A stretch of DNA of 64,000 nucleotides, from positions 1 through 64,000 of the forward strand of contig JAFTPD010000012.1 of NCBI GenBank assembly GCA_017463485.1, given 5' to 3'. Shown here one piece after another: positions 50,618 through 59,668 of this stretch; position 1 is the first letter of the stretch, and the number at the start of each line of letters is the position of its first letter. This DNA is from Clostridia bacterium (GTDB lineage Bacteria > Bacillota > Clostridia > Oscillospirales > CAG-272). The notes beneath the pieces were generated by a model. It was not told the DNA's origin and searched no databases. It saw only the letters and a program-made list of their open reading frames with translations. The translations under genes were made by a program, and so were the position numbers.

Positions 50618-51460
50618 ATGGACATACAATTTCACTGCGACGAGGGTGCAAACTTCCCCCAACGCGAGCAAATGGTGCGGGCGTTTAACTACACCGATTA
50701 CTCCATTGAGCCGCACAACCACGATTTTTACGAGATGAATATCGTGCTTGGCGGCAAGGGTACTCATCTTATAGAGACAGCCGCATTCCCCGTCAGGCGC
50801 GGTGACGTCTTCGTTATCCCGCCCATGACTGTACACGCATACGAGGACACCGAATCTCTTGAGATCTGCCACGTTCTTTTCAAAAAGGAATTTATACGCA
50901 AAAACGCCAAGGAGTCATCAGAGGTGCGTGGCTTTGAACAGCTTGTGGAGATAGAGCCTTTTTTGCGAAAAAGTGGCTCGTCGGCAATGTTTTTGCATCT
51001 CGACGCATCACAGCTCGCTCGCGTGCAGGAGGACATTCGCGTCATACGCGACGGCGGCGAATTTGACGGCGCGCCCCACTACCCTATGTGCAATCACACT
51101 GCGTGGAAAATGCTTTACTATCTCTCCCATCTGCTTTGCAATCAAACCGAGCTGTCGAGGCGCGAGACGGCAAAATACGAGAGCTCTGTACTTGACACGC
51201 TTGAGTACATTCACGGACATTTCGGCGAAAAAATAACCGTCGAGCTGCTCGCATCACGGCTTTTTCTCTCCCGCTCCACCTTTTTGCGAAACTTCAGCGC
51301 GGTGTGCGGCTGCTCGCCCATACAGTACCTGAACTCGCACAGAATAAAGAAAGCGAAGGAGCTGATAGCTGCGTCGGATATGTCCAAGACCGAGATAGCC
51401 CACGCATGCGGCTTTTACGACCTGTCACACATGGAAAAAATGATAAAAAGATCGGAGTAA
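50618..51460 (+). CDS. AraC family transcriptional regulator
   Basis: 280 residues from the ATG at 50618 with AGAGG upstream. An N-terminal cupin domain (about 20-110: PHNHDFYEMNIVLGGKGTH, RRGDVFVIPPMTVHAYEDT) senses a small ligand. Two C-terminal HTH motifs follow; the first is complete (TVELLASRLFLSRSTFLRNF), the second is KTEIAHACGFYDLSHMEKM. The protein stops about a dozen residues earlier than usual, lacking the FKK-G-SP-YR end. It probably regulates the divergent glycyl radical enzyme gene. Confidence 0.88.
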   Translation: MDIQFHCDEGANFPQREQMVRAFNYTDYSIEPHNHDFYEMNIVLGGKGTHLIETAAFPVRRGDVFVIPPMTVHAYEDTESLEICHVLFKKEFIRKNAKESSEVRGFEQLVEIEPFLRKSGSSAMFLHLDASQLARVQEDIRVIRDGGEFDGAPHYPMCNHTAWKMLYYLSHLLCNQTELSRRETAKYESSVLDTLEYIHGHFGEKITVELLASRLFLSRSTFLRNFSAVCGCSPIQYLNSHRIKKAKELIAASDMSKTEIAHACGFYDLSHMEKMIKRSE

Positions 51461-51463
51461 ATT

Positions 51464-52159
51464 ATGAAGATAGGAATTTTTACGGACGCACATTATTCCT
51501 CGCGAGAGGTAAGCTGTGGCTGTCGCTACAACAATCTCTCTCTGCGCAAGACCCGAGAGGCTTACGAGTTTTTCACCGTCAAGGGCTGTGATGCCGTCAT
51601 TTTCCTCGGCGACCTCACGGACACGGAGGAAAGTCACGCAAAGGAGCTTGCAAACCTCCGCGAGATCTGTGCGCTTATTAATTCGTATCCCCTGCCCACC
51701 TACTGTCTTATGGGAAACCACGACGCATTCGTTTTTGACAAGGATGAGTTTTACGCTGTCACGGGCTTTCCCGCGCCCGAGCTTGTCCGTGCGGATGGCG
51801 CAAATCTGTTGTTCCTTGACGCTTGCTTTTTCACAAACGGCAGGCATTACGCCCCGGGCGACGACGATTGGACGGACACATTTTTGCCAAACGCCTGCGA
51901 GCTTGAAAAAAGACTTGCCGAGCTTGACGGGGACACGTACATATTCATACATCAGAATATCGACCCCGCCGTTCATGAAAGCCACCGACTTTCAAATTGG
52001 CGCGAGGTTTTTGACATAATAAAAAACAGCGGAAAGGTAAAAGCCGTTTATCAGGGTCATTACCACGGAGGATGCACGTCGGAATACGACGGCATAAAAT
52101 ACGTCACTCTCCCCGCAATGTGTGAACGGGAGCGCGCATATTTCACATTTGAAGTATAA
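51464..52159 (+). CDS. Calcineurin-like metallophosphoesterase
   Basis: 231 residues. The motifs FTDAHYSS, FLGDLTD, MGNHDAF, IHQNID and YQGHYHGG supply the dinuclear metal site. It is cytoplasmic, with no signal or membrane segment. It starts four bases after the AraC-type gene with GGAG in between, so it is in the same transcript. The substrate may be linked to the glycyl radical enzyme pathway or be unrelated. Confidence 0.88.
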   Translation: MKIGIFTDAHYSSREVSCGCRYNNLSLRKTREAYEFFTVKGCDAVIFLGDLTDTEESHAKELANLREICALINSYPLPTYCLMGNHDAFVFDKDEFYAVTGFPAPELVRADGANLLFLDACFFTNGRHYAPGDDDWTDTFLPNACELEKRLAELDGDTYIFIHQNIDPAVHESHRLSNWREVFDIIKNSGKVKAVYQGHYHGGCTSEYDGIKYVTLPAMCERERAYFTFEV

Positions 52160-52185
52160 GCTTTTTATGCCCTTGAAAACTTTTC

Positions 52186-52214
52186 TTGCATTTATGTAAG
52201 AAGTGTTGTATAAT
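52186..52214 (+). promoter_or_regulatory. Promoter of the YwaF-like/channel operon
   Basis: TTGCAT (52186-52191), 17 bases, TATAAT (52209-52214). GGGGGA follows ahead of the ATG at 52252. Confidence 0.72.
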
Positions 52215-52251
52215 GATATTGACATAAAATTTTATTCCTTTGGGGGAAAAC

Positions 52252-53064
52252 ATGGACAGCTTATCGGGACTTTTGAAAAATTTCTTTACCCATAAAGACT
52301 TTTTGCCGCCTGCAAGCGAGATTGCGGGAACTATGTTCACCCCGCTTCATTTTGCGTTTGCGGCAGTTGTTCTGGCACTTATCATATTTTCCGCTATCCG
52401 AGCATCTAAATGGAGCGAGGGAAAAATCCGCGTTTGCTTCGGCATCAGCTGGGCGTTTCTCGTTTGCATGGAGGTGACCAAGATACTGTGGGAAACCTTC
52501 TCGGGTGCTACCGTTAATTTCGAGTGGGGCGGAATTCTCCCTTTGTACCCATGCAGTATCTTTATGTACGCCATGCCGTTTGCTATATTCGGTAAGGGCA
52601 AGCTTCGATATATGGGATGCGGCTACGTCTGCTCGCTCGGGCTGCTGGGTGCTTCCATAAACTTCTTTTACCCCGCCACCGTGCTCGGCAATTACTCCTG
52701 CATCTCCTTCGCGGGCTTTCATACCTTCCTCTATCACGGAGTAATGCTCTTTACGGCGCTGACTATGCTGTTATCCGGCTACCATTCCTACAAAAAAGCG
52801 GAGTCGTTTACCGATCTGCTGCTCCCCGCCATTCCCGCGCTGGGCGTTTCTGTGCTTGCAAATGCGGTAAATTTCTCCCCCATCGGCTCGGATTACATGT
52901 TCTTTAAGCTCAACTCCTTCTTCCTTGCGCCTATCGGTGCAGTTCTCCACGATATTCCCACCGTATTTATAGTTTATACGCTTTATCTTGTCATTCACGC
53001 ACTCCCCTATCTACCCTTTTACGTTTCCAACAAACGCCGCCGCGAATCGGCGCAAACTACTTGA
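52252..53064 (+). CDS. YwaF-like (TIGR02206-type) integral membrane protein
   Basis: 270 residues with about seven hydrophobic helices. Family-type features: PLYPCSIFMYAMPFAIFG, SFAGFHTFLYHGVMLFTAL and LHDIPTVFIVYTLYLVIH. The function of YwaF/TMEM164-type proteins in bacteria is not known; a membrane enzyme or scaffold is possible. It precedes the double-voltage-sensor channel gene by 15 bases, and both share one promoter. Confidence 0.82.
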   Translation: MDSLSGLLKNFFTHKDFLPPASEIAGTMFTPLHFAFAAVVLALIIFSAIRASKWSEGKIRVCFGISWAFLVCMEVTKILWETFSGATVNFEWGGILPLYPCSIFMYAMPFAIFGKGKLRYMGCGYVCSLGLLGASINFFYPATVLGNYSCISFAGFHTFLYHGVMLFTALTMLLSGYHSYKKAESFTDLLLPAIPALGVSVLANAVNFSPIGSDYMFFKLNSFFLAPIGAVLHDIPTVFIVYTLYLVIHALPYLPFYVSNKRRRESAQTT

Positions 53065-53079
53065 AAGGTAAAATCGGAC

Positions 53080-54411
53080 ATGTCAAAATACGCTAAGATC
53101 AAAAAGAGAGTTTACGAGATAATCGGCCCTACGCAAAAGGGCGACACCGTTTCGGGAATATTTGACGTTGCGCTATGCGCTTTGGTCATACTGTCAAGCG
53201 TTGCCGTCGTCATTGAGCTTCTGGGCGTTCCGGATGCCGTGCAACGCGGGCTTGAAATATTCGAGCTTGCTACCGTCGGAGTGTTCATCCTTGAATATCT
53301 TGTGCGTCTATGGGTGTGCGACCTTGAATATCCCGAATGTAAAAACAAATTCGAGGCGACAAAGGAATTCGTCACGTCCTTTGACTCCCTTATCGACATA
53401 ATCTCCATAGTTTCCATACTGTTCAATCAGATACCCAAGGAACTTGCGTTCCTGCGACTCGTCAAGCTTGTAAAGCTTGTGCGACTCGTCAAAATGTCGG
53501 ACTACATCAAGACCTCCGATCGCTACCGCACGAGAATGGACAAGATAAAGCAGCGAGTTCATCAGGTGATAGAAAAGGATGAGGACGGCGACAAGCTCTC
53601 CAAGGCATACGACATCACGTCGGTCGTGCTGATACTCCTGTCCGTGTCGTTTATACTTCTTGAAACCTTCCCCATCTCCGTGGCAGTACACAATATGCTT
53701 TTCATATTTGAAGTGATAATCGCTTCTCTGTTTGCCGTAGAATACGTTCTGCGCGTGTGGACCGCTCCCTTGGAATACCCCGACATGCGCCCCGACAAGG
53801 CGAGAATGAGATATATATTCTCCTTTATGTCGCTTATTGATATACTGTCCATATTCCCCGTGTTTATCGCTAATCTTTCAACCGCGACGGGAATACTTAA
53901 AATATTCAAGCTGTGCAAGATATTAAGACTTGTAAAGACCAGCCGATACATCAGCGGAGTTGCCAATTTCGGCAAGGCAATTCAAGCCAAGAAAAAGCAG
54001 ATAATCCTCTCCGTCGTGTCTATCGTGGTTATGATAATGATATGCTCGGTGCTTATGTACTCCTTTGAAAGTCAGGAGCAGCCCGACGTATTCACCAACG
54101 GATTCAGCGGTCTAATTTACTGCGTGCAGGTCATGGTGGAAAGCGACACCGAGCTTGCTCCCGTCACCGCCGCAGGACAGGCACTGTCCACAGTTATGAT
54201 GCTGCTGGGCGGCTGTATGTTCGGCGTGCCTATCGCTATCGTTGCCACCGGCTTTGAGGACATGATATCCGAGCAGGCGGGCGAGGAGGAGAACCGCGAG
54301 GACGCCATCTACGATTTTCTCAAGGAATACGACAGCTTTGACGATGCGGACAAGAAAAAAATATCCGCTTACATATCAGCGGACAGAAATAACGCCGAGG
54401 ACGGCGAATGA
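53080..54411 (+). CDS. Ion channel with tandem voltage-sensor domains and a non-canonical pore
   Basis: 443 residues, ten predicted helices plus a pore loop. First sensor: S1 27-48, S2 58-78 (Glu62, Glu72), S3 101-115 (Asp102, Asp106), S4 with basic residues at 126, 129, 132, 135 and 138. Second sensor: S1 178-197, S2 206-226 (Glu211, Glu221), S3 about 250-265 (Asp254), S4 with basic residues at 274, 277, 280, 283 and 286. S5 is about 307-330, the pore loop 340-362, and S6 364-392. The two sensor units align including the pre-S1 segment (KIKKRVYEII; KIKQRVHQVI), so they arose by duplication. The K+ filter TxGYGD is absent; the position reads VMVESDTELAP. An acidic C-terminal tail follows. Ion selectivity is unknown. 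Confidence 0.85.
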   Translation: MSKYAKIKKRVYEIIGPTQKGDTVSGIFDVALCALVILSSVAVVIELLGVPDAVQRGLEIFELATVGVFILEYLVRLWVCDLEYPECKNKFEATKEFVTSFDSLIDIISIVSILFNQIPKELAFLRLVKLVKLVRLVKMSDYIKTSDRYRTRMDKIKQRVHQVIEKDEDGDKLSKAYDITSVVLILLSVSFILLETFPISVAVHNMLFIFEVIIASLFAVEYVLRVWTAPLEYPDMRPDKARMRYIFSFMSLIDILSIFPVFIANLSTATGILKIFKLCKILRLVKTSRYISGVANFGKAIQAKKKQIILSVVSIVVMIMICSVLMYSFESQEQPDVFTNGFSGLIYCVQVMVESDTELAPVTAAGQALSTVMMLLGGCMFGVPIAIVATGFEDMISEQAGEEENREDAIYDFLKEYDSFDDADKKKISAYISADRNNAEDGE

Positions 54412-54423
54412 TTTGAAAAAAGT

Positions 54424-54455
54424 GCAGGCACGGAAATTTCCGTGCCTGCTTTTTC
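54424..54455. terminator. Bidirectional terminator between channel and hydrolase genes
   Basis: GCAGGCACGGAAA (54424-54436) is immediately followed by its complement (54437-54449), with T-runs outside on both strands. Confidence 0.9.
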
Positions 54456-54482
54456 ACTTTAAACTTAAAGTAAGTATTGATT

Positions 54483-57400
54483 TTACAGCCAGCCCTGGTC
54501 GCCAAGCTCGGGATTGGTGATCTCGATATCGGTATCGGAGATCACGTACTCGGAAACAACAGCGTTTGCGTAATAGGTGTAGGTTACTCCCTTAGAGTTT
54601 ACGTAAGTGATATACGCTACTACCGCTACGTCCTTCTTGTAGGACTCGTAGCTGAGGCTGTAGGAGTGCTGCAGGAATGCGCTTGTGGAAGCACCTGCAA
54701 CTACCTTGTTAGCGCCGCTGATGGAAGCAACTACGCCACCCTCAACTGCACTGCCGTATTCGTCAAAGGTCTTATCAACGCCAATGAAATATCCGTATTC
54801 TACCACCGTGTTGCGAGAATTATGAACAGGAGTCACCGTAACGGTGAGCTTACCGTCTACTCTGTCGATAGCAGTATATACGCCCACGGGAGTAGAGCCG
54901 TCAGCCTTATATACGGCTGTGATAGTATCACTTGAGCTGCGAGGATAGAACTTAAACGTAGAGCCATTGGAAAGGAGATTTCCGTGCTGATCTACCCAGC
55001 CCCAGAAGGGTGTTCCGTTAGCATCTGTTTCTGCTGCCTCTACCACTACGTGGTTGCCGTCCAGAGCTTTATCTGCACCGTTGACCTTGATGGTCTCTGC
55101 ATAGGCATGCTTGGTGTAATATACGTATACGTTGTTCTCAAAGGATACAAGCTCAAACTCGCCGGTAAATCCGCGGTGACCGTTTGCATCGGCATACTTG
55201 TTGGCATTAGCATCAAACTCTGCCTTGGACTCTGCATCAAGTGCTTCATAGGACAATGCGCCAATGTATATCTCTTCCTTGTTGATACCATTATAGTAAA
55301 CGTAAGTATACTCGGTGTTTGCAACCTTGACCTTTGCACAGAGGGTGTTACATTTGAGGGGAGCCGTGCCGTATCCGGTACATGCTGCGCCCTTGACACC
55401 GTTGATAACGTTTACAACGCCTTCAGCCGCGTGAGTTGCACCAAGCGCGGTAAGTCTGCCGTTTGTGCCGGTGGGAGTTACTTCCCAGTAAAGCTCACCG
55501 CTCAGTTCCAGCTCTGCAGGAATTTCAAAGGTGTGCCACTGCATATTCTTGCCCGTAAACTGCACGGTATACAGTGCAGTGCCTGAAACGGTGGTCGCAT
55601 AGTTTGTATTCCAAGCGTAGATCTTAAGAACACCGTCGCCCGTTCCTATTCCGTCACCGTCCGCATCATCAGGAGCGGAGAGCTTAACGGAAAGCTCGGT
55701 CATGTGCTGACCGTCGTCAACGGTGAATATTTGACCGAAGGGGGTCGTGCCGAAAGGAACGGCGGTATTGCCTACCTCAGTACCCTCGTAAAGCTTTTCA
55801 GAATCGGTAACGATATAGCTGTACTTGAAGCGTGCACCGGGAGCTACGTCACCGGAGGTGTAGAAATCAAGAATGTCGCCGCTGAACTCGCTGTAGATCA
55901 CGTCGTTACCAACCGTAACGCCCGTATCATCTGCGTCGTGAACGTTATCCGTCCATGCGAAGTTAACGGTGTAGTCAGTACCGGTGATGCCGAGATCGGA
56001 TTTTGCGATCTTGATAGTCATAAACTTACCGTCAACAACGTACTCAACGTCCGCAACCTTAGTAGAAGCGTAGCCCGTACCCGTGAACTTTTCAAGCACG
56101 GAGGTCTTTGCGCTTGCCGCGGTCTTGTTTACAACGTAATCAAAGGTCTCCCAGCCCTGATTGGACTGATCAACATCAATATAGAGGTTCATCCACAGCT
56201 TATCGGTGTAAGGAGTGATATTTTCGTTACACTCTACGTTGAAGTAGAGGTAATTTTCGTCGCGGGATACCTGCGCACCGATAATATCGTTACGTCCCGA
56301 AAAATCGGTATAATAATTTTCAGTTGCGCGTCCGTACTCGCTACGGTCCATGGTGTTACCGATATAAGCGGCGAAGTAAGGCTCAACGCTTGCCCACTGG
56401 CTTTCAAGATCCTTGTTCAGATCAATGGTCTTTTCTCCGTTGGGTCTGGGCATGGGAGTTGCGCCCTGGAACTGACGGGAGAAGTTTACAAGCTGATAAT
56501 AATAGTAATCCTTCAAAGCGCCCTTCGTAGGCTCAATGTCACGGGAGTACTCGTCGTTGAACTGGTCGGCGAAGTTAACGCCTTCAATCATGAACACGTC
56601 GCCGGGAACTACCGTCCACTCGTTCCAGCCCGTAACGTATACTACCTTGGGATCAACATCAAGAGCATACGCATACTGCTCACCGATATTGTAACCCCAC
56701 TTGGTATGCTCGGACGAATCACCCGTGAAGGTGGTTGTAGTGTTGGTAATTCTACCGGGATTTGTGCTGGAATAAGAACGGCCGGTAACGTAATAACCGT
56801 TCATCGCGGTCATTGATTTTGCATTATAGTCATAGTTCTGCGCAACGCTGACTGTCATCTGCTCGACGATACCTGCAGCTGCATCTGCTGTGGTCTTTGA
56901 GAAGGTAGGCTGAGGGTATACAGCCGCCCAGCCCCAATAGCCTACTCTGTCAGCGGGATCGGAAACATCCACACCGCGCCAGTTATAATCATAAGAGCTT
57001 ACGCCCGCGCGGAAAGTAAAGAAGCTCTTTATCTCATTCTGGAGCATATCAGACGTATTAAGCTCACGCTGATATGCAACCACCATAGGCTTACCGTCAA
57101 ACCAGAACCAAAGATTCTGATACTTTCCTCTTTGGAAAACGTCCATGTAGAAATATTCAAGCTGCTCGGTAGTCCACAAGTCGAAGGATGGGTTGCCGCC
57201 CTCTTGAGTATACATGGGGAAATAGAAGGAGATCTTAGGAGCGTTTACACCGCTTTCCTGTGCCTTCGTCCAGTTCTGGAACAGAAGATCGTAGCCGTCC
57301 TCCCATGCGGTAACGGTATTGGAGTTATCCGTAAATACTACGTCAACGCCTGCATTTGCAAGCAGCTCGGCGTGGCGGCGAAGCACCCACTCGTCGTCCG

Positions 57401-58904
57401 TGGAATAATGACCGTAAAGCGGCTCGTTCCAAGCGTAACTGGTGCCGGAATTTGCCGACCAAGGAGCTGTTCCGGTCGCTTCAAGAACAGCCTCTCTTCC
57501 GGACAGATTCTTCGCTTCGGGATATTTTTCGATAAATTCCTGAATGTTAAGAACCTTGGTAGCTCTAGCCTTGTTGTGAGCAAGGTGCCAGTTCCAATAG
57601 AACATTGCAAGAGTCTTGTCGCTGTTAACGGCGTTTACGCTATTACCGGTCACAGTATCAATATCGCCGTACTGAACGGACTCACGTCCCAGACCATCGG
57701 TAAATACCCACGTGTCGGGCTGTACCTTGTGCGTATTGATAAGGCTGTCAGCGGGCAGCTCCCACTGCTCGGGAACAGTAACCGTACCACTGGAGGTATC
57801 GTCATAGCCCGTGCAGTCCGCAAAGGGAGTCGAGGGTGCAGAGCCTGTGAAATACACCTGCATGCACAGGTCGTTTCTCATCTCCGCGCCGTCAATATAG
57901 GAATATCCCTTGGATACACTGTTATCGGTCACATAGTAGATAGCAGTAGGCTGTTCGGGGCTGAGACTTTCCGCAGCAAAGAAATATTCGCCTGCCGCCA
58001 TAGAGGACGTAAAGAACAGTGCGCACTGCTGATGGTCGCTCAGATTGCTGAATGTCTTGGTTGCAAAAGGAGTGGATGCAATGGTAGCATCATAAGTTCC
58101 CTGCCAAGTATATGCCGAAACACGGACACTGGAGATGCCACCCCAGTTGGGGAACGCCATCTTGATACCCATAATGGGAGCGGTTACCTTTATGCGCTGA
58201 CCTACCACGTCGTTGGTAGGCGCAAGACGGTAAAAATACTGGGCTATATCGGTTTCAGCCTCTTGAGGCACGCGATAGATGTTAGTCGCCGTAGGATGAC
58301 CGGAAAGCGCGCTGAAATTGGTTGAGGGAGACTGAGTGAATCCAAATCCAATACGCATCTCACCGGTAGCCGCGCCGTCGCTGGTCACAAGTGTTCCCTG
58401 TCTGTATACACAGCCGGAGGAAATGGAATTGGTAGTCAGATTACCGAACCACGCTATGCATCCGTTGGCAGCGGTTGTGGAAACGCCCTTAACTACCACG
58501 AGATACTCGCCCGCAGCCGCAGTGGAAGCAAGAGTCTGCTGATGCCAGCTGTTGTCCTTAACAGTTATCTCAGCCTGGTGTACGGGAGTACCCGCCACAG
58601 TCTTGGCATAGTTGAAGTCCCAAGCGTAAAGCGCAACGTTAGCCTTTGCGCTCGTCGCGCCATAGCTTGCCAGCATCACGGTATAGTATGAGAATGCGGA
58701 GTTAACCTTAATTCTCATGGCAAGGCTGTCAATGCCGTCCGCTTTGATACGCTGGTCGCCGTTCGTTCCCGTAACATACGAAACGTTGACCTTCACCTCG
58801 GTTGCCGCGGATACGGACACAAGTCCGACACCCATAGCTGCCAGCATTGACATCACAAGCAAAACCGCAAGAGCTTTGATCGTGAAACTTTTGAAAGCTT
58901 TCAT
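54483..58904 (-). CDS. Large secreted GH71/GH99-like glycoside hydrolase
   Basis: 1473 residues from the ATG at 58904 (AAGGAG upstream); the frame is open 30 codons further but without a ribosome site. Signal peptide: KAFKSFTIK, a hydrophobic core, then SVSA-ATE. Two beta-rich modules (about 35-200 and 205-400) share an AWxxNYxxTVAGTP-type core. A putative TIM barrel runs 434-811 with YAWNEPLYGHYS, VVFTDNSN and TGWNEWT (Glu762). A CBM9-like domain spans about 850-1025. A third copy of the beta module is near 1035-1180, then beta-rich repeats to the end. No anchor or sorting signal is visible. It is a probable extracellular glycanase, paralogous to the gene at 1-2521; the substrate is unknown. 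Confidence 0.78.
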   Translation of the reverse strand: MKAFKSFTIKALAVLLVMSMLAAMGVGLVSVSAATEVKVNVSYVTGTNGDQRIKADGIDSLAMRIKVNSAFSYYTVMLASYGATSAKANVALYAWDFNYAKTVAGTPVHQAEITVKDNSWHQQTLASTAAAGEYLVVVKGVSTTAANGCIAWFGNLTTNSISSGCVYRQGTLVTSDGAATGEMRIGFGFTQSPSTNFSALSGHPTATNIYRVPQEAETDIAQYFYRLAPTNDVVGQRIKVTAPIMGIKMAFPNWGGISSVRVSAYTWQGTYDATIASTPFATKTFSNLSDHQQCALFFTSSMAAGEYFFAAESLSPEQPTAIYYVTDNSVSKGYSYIDGAEMRNDLCMQVYFTGSAPSTPFADCTGYDDTSSGTVTVPEQWELPADSLINTHKVQPDTWVFTDGLGRESVQYGDIDTVTGNSVNAVNSDKTLAMFYWNWHLAHNKARATKVLNIQEFIEKYPEAKNLSGREAVLEATGTAPWSANSGTSYAWNEPLYGHYSTDDEWVLRRHAELLANAGVDVVFTDNSNTVTAWEDGYDLLFQNWTKAQESGVNAPKISFYFPMYTQEGGNPSFDLWTTEQLEYFYMDVFQRGKYQNLWFWFDGKPMVVAYQRELNTSDMLQNEIKSFFTFRAGVSSYDYNWRGVDVSDPADRVGYWGWAAVYPQPTFSKTTADAAAGIVEQMTVSVAQNYDYNAKSMTAMNGYYVTGRSYSSTNPGRITNTTTTFTGDSSEHTKWGYNIGEQYAYALDVDPKVVYVTGWNEWTVVPGDVFMIEGVNFADQFNDEYSRDIEPTKGALKDYYYYQLVNFSRQFQGATPMPRPNGEKTIDLNKDLESQWASVEPYFAAYIGNTMDRSEYGRATENYYTDFSGRNDIIGAQVSRDENYLYFNVECNENITPYTDKLWMNLYIDVDQSNQGWETFDYVVNKTAASAKTSVLEKFTGTGYASTKVADVEYVVDGKFMTIKIAKSDLGITGTDYTVNFAWTDNVHDADDTGVTVGNDVIYSEFSGDILDFYTSGDVAPGARFKYSYIVTDSEKLYEGTEVGNTAVPFGTTPFGQIFTVDDGQHMTELSVKLSAPDDADGDGIGTGDGVLKIYAWNTNYATTVSGTALYTVQFTGKNMQWHTFEIPAELELSGELYWEVTPTGTNGRLTALGATHAAEGVVNVINGVKGAACTGYGTAPLKCNTLCAKVKVANTEYTYVYYNGINKEEIYIGALSYEALDAESKAEFDANANKYADANGHRGFTGEFELVSFENNVYVYYTKHAYAETIKVNGADKALDGNHVVVEAAETDANGTPFWGWVDQHGNLLSNGSTFKFYPRSSSDTITAVYKADGSTPVGVYTAIDRVDGKLTVTVTPVHNSRNTVVEYGYFIGVDKTFDEYGSAVEGGVVASISGANKVVAGASTSAFLQHSYSLSYESYKKDVAVVAYITYVNSKGVTYTYYANAVVSEYVISDTDIEITNPELGDQGWL

Positions 58905-59201
58905 GTGTTTCTCCTTTGAAATTTTGATTGGTATAAAAATACATATTATATGATACCACAATTTCATCACCGTGTCAAGCGTTCTTTTTGTCAATTTGCC
59001 ACATTAAATTTTAAAGTTATTGTGAACGCTTTCAATAACACAAATTCCCATTCATAGCCGCAAAAAATGCGTAAACAATATTAGCAGAGAAAGCCGACGG
59101 GAAATTCCCCGACGCCGACTCGATAATATAGATTTTAAGTTAATTTAACGTGGACGGTAAACGCAAAAAAGCGGGCGGCGTCCGGAACAGGAGTCACTAT
59201 T
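58905..59201. other. Divergent intergenic region upstream of the SASP gene
   Basis: Besides the hydrolase promoter (58950-58978), no convincing sigma-G or sigma-A promoter for the SASP gene could be picked out. A short palindrome GGGAAATTCCC occurs near 59099-59109. CGGAACAGGAGT before 59202 is the ribosome-binding region. Confidence 0.5.
58950..58978 (-). promoter_or_regulatory. Promoter of the large secreted hydrolase
   Basis: On the minus strand: TTGACA (58973-58978), 17 bases, TATCAT (58950-58955). Confidence 0.78.
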
Positions 59202-59414
59202 ATGGCAAGCAATAAAGCACTTGTACCCGAGGCAAAGAAGGCTCTCGAGCAGTTCAAGATGGAAGCGGCTAACGAAGTCGGCGTTACCCTCAACCAGGGT
59301 TATAACGGCGACCTTACCTCCCGTCAGGCGGGCTCTATCGGCGGTCAGATGGTCAAGAAGATGATCCAGAGCTACGAGTCCAACATGGCAGGTACTCAGA
59401 ATCAGAACAAGTAA
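59202..59414 (+). CDS. Alpha/beta-type small acid-soluble spore protein
   Basis: 70 residues. It carries the GPR protease recognition region (FKMEAANEVGV) and the DNA-binding second helix LTSRQAGSIGGQMVKKMI, both hallmarks of alpha/beta SASPs. These proteins coat and protect DNA in the dormant spore and are degraded at germination. The gene is monocistronic with a strong terminator. It is direct evidence that the organism has sporulation genes. Confidence 0.95.
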   Translation: MASNKALVPEAKKALEQFKMEAANEVGVTLNQGYNGDLTSRQAGSIGGQMVKKMIQSYESNMAGTQNQNK

Positions 59415-59459
59415 GAGCTACCGTTAGCTTGTAGCGCGGGGGAGTTCTCCTTCGTGCGA

Positions 59460-59507
59460 TCCGAGGCATATATCCCGCGCAAGTGGGATATATGCCTCGG
59501 AGGTTTT
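59460..59507 (+). terminator. Terminator of the SASP gene
   Basis: TCCGAGGCATATATCCC (59460-59476) pairs perfectly with its complement at 59485-59501, followed by GGTTTTC. Confidence 0.87.
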
Positions 59508-59668
59508 CTCCGATATTATATGTCGTTGGCGGCGAGCACGGCATATCCTGATAATAAGCACCCACACGGCGGCGGAAATATTTTTCTTTTTTTGTTTTCC
59601 CGTGTTTAAGACCCCGCCGTCGACGGCAAGAATAGCTATACAGCAATCACCCAAGCGGAGGAAAATAT

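Noticed and set aside
51428..51470. Frameshift restoring the AraC C-terminus
   Set aside because: None of the three frames after the stop encodes the usual FKK-G-SP-YR tail.
58985..59201. Sigma-G promoter for the SASP gene
   Set aside because: Several partial matches were tried, but none had both boxes with 17-18 base spacing.
59508..59668. MazE-type antitoxin gene before mazF
   Set aside because: No ORF of adequate length with a ribosome site exists in this gap.
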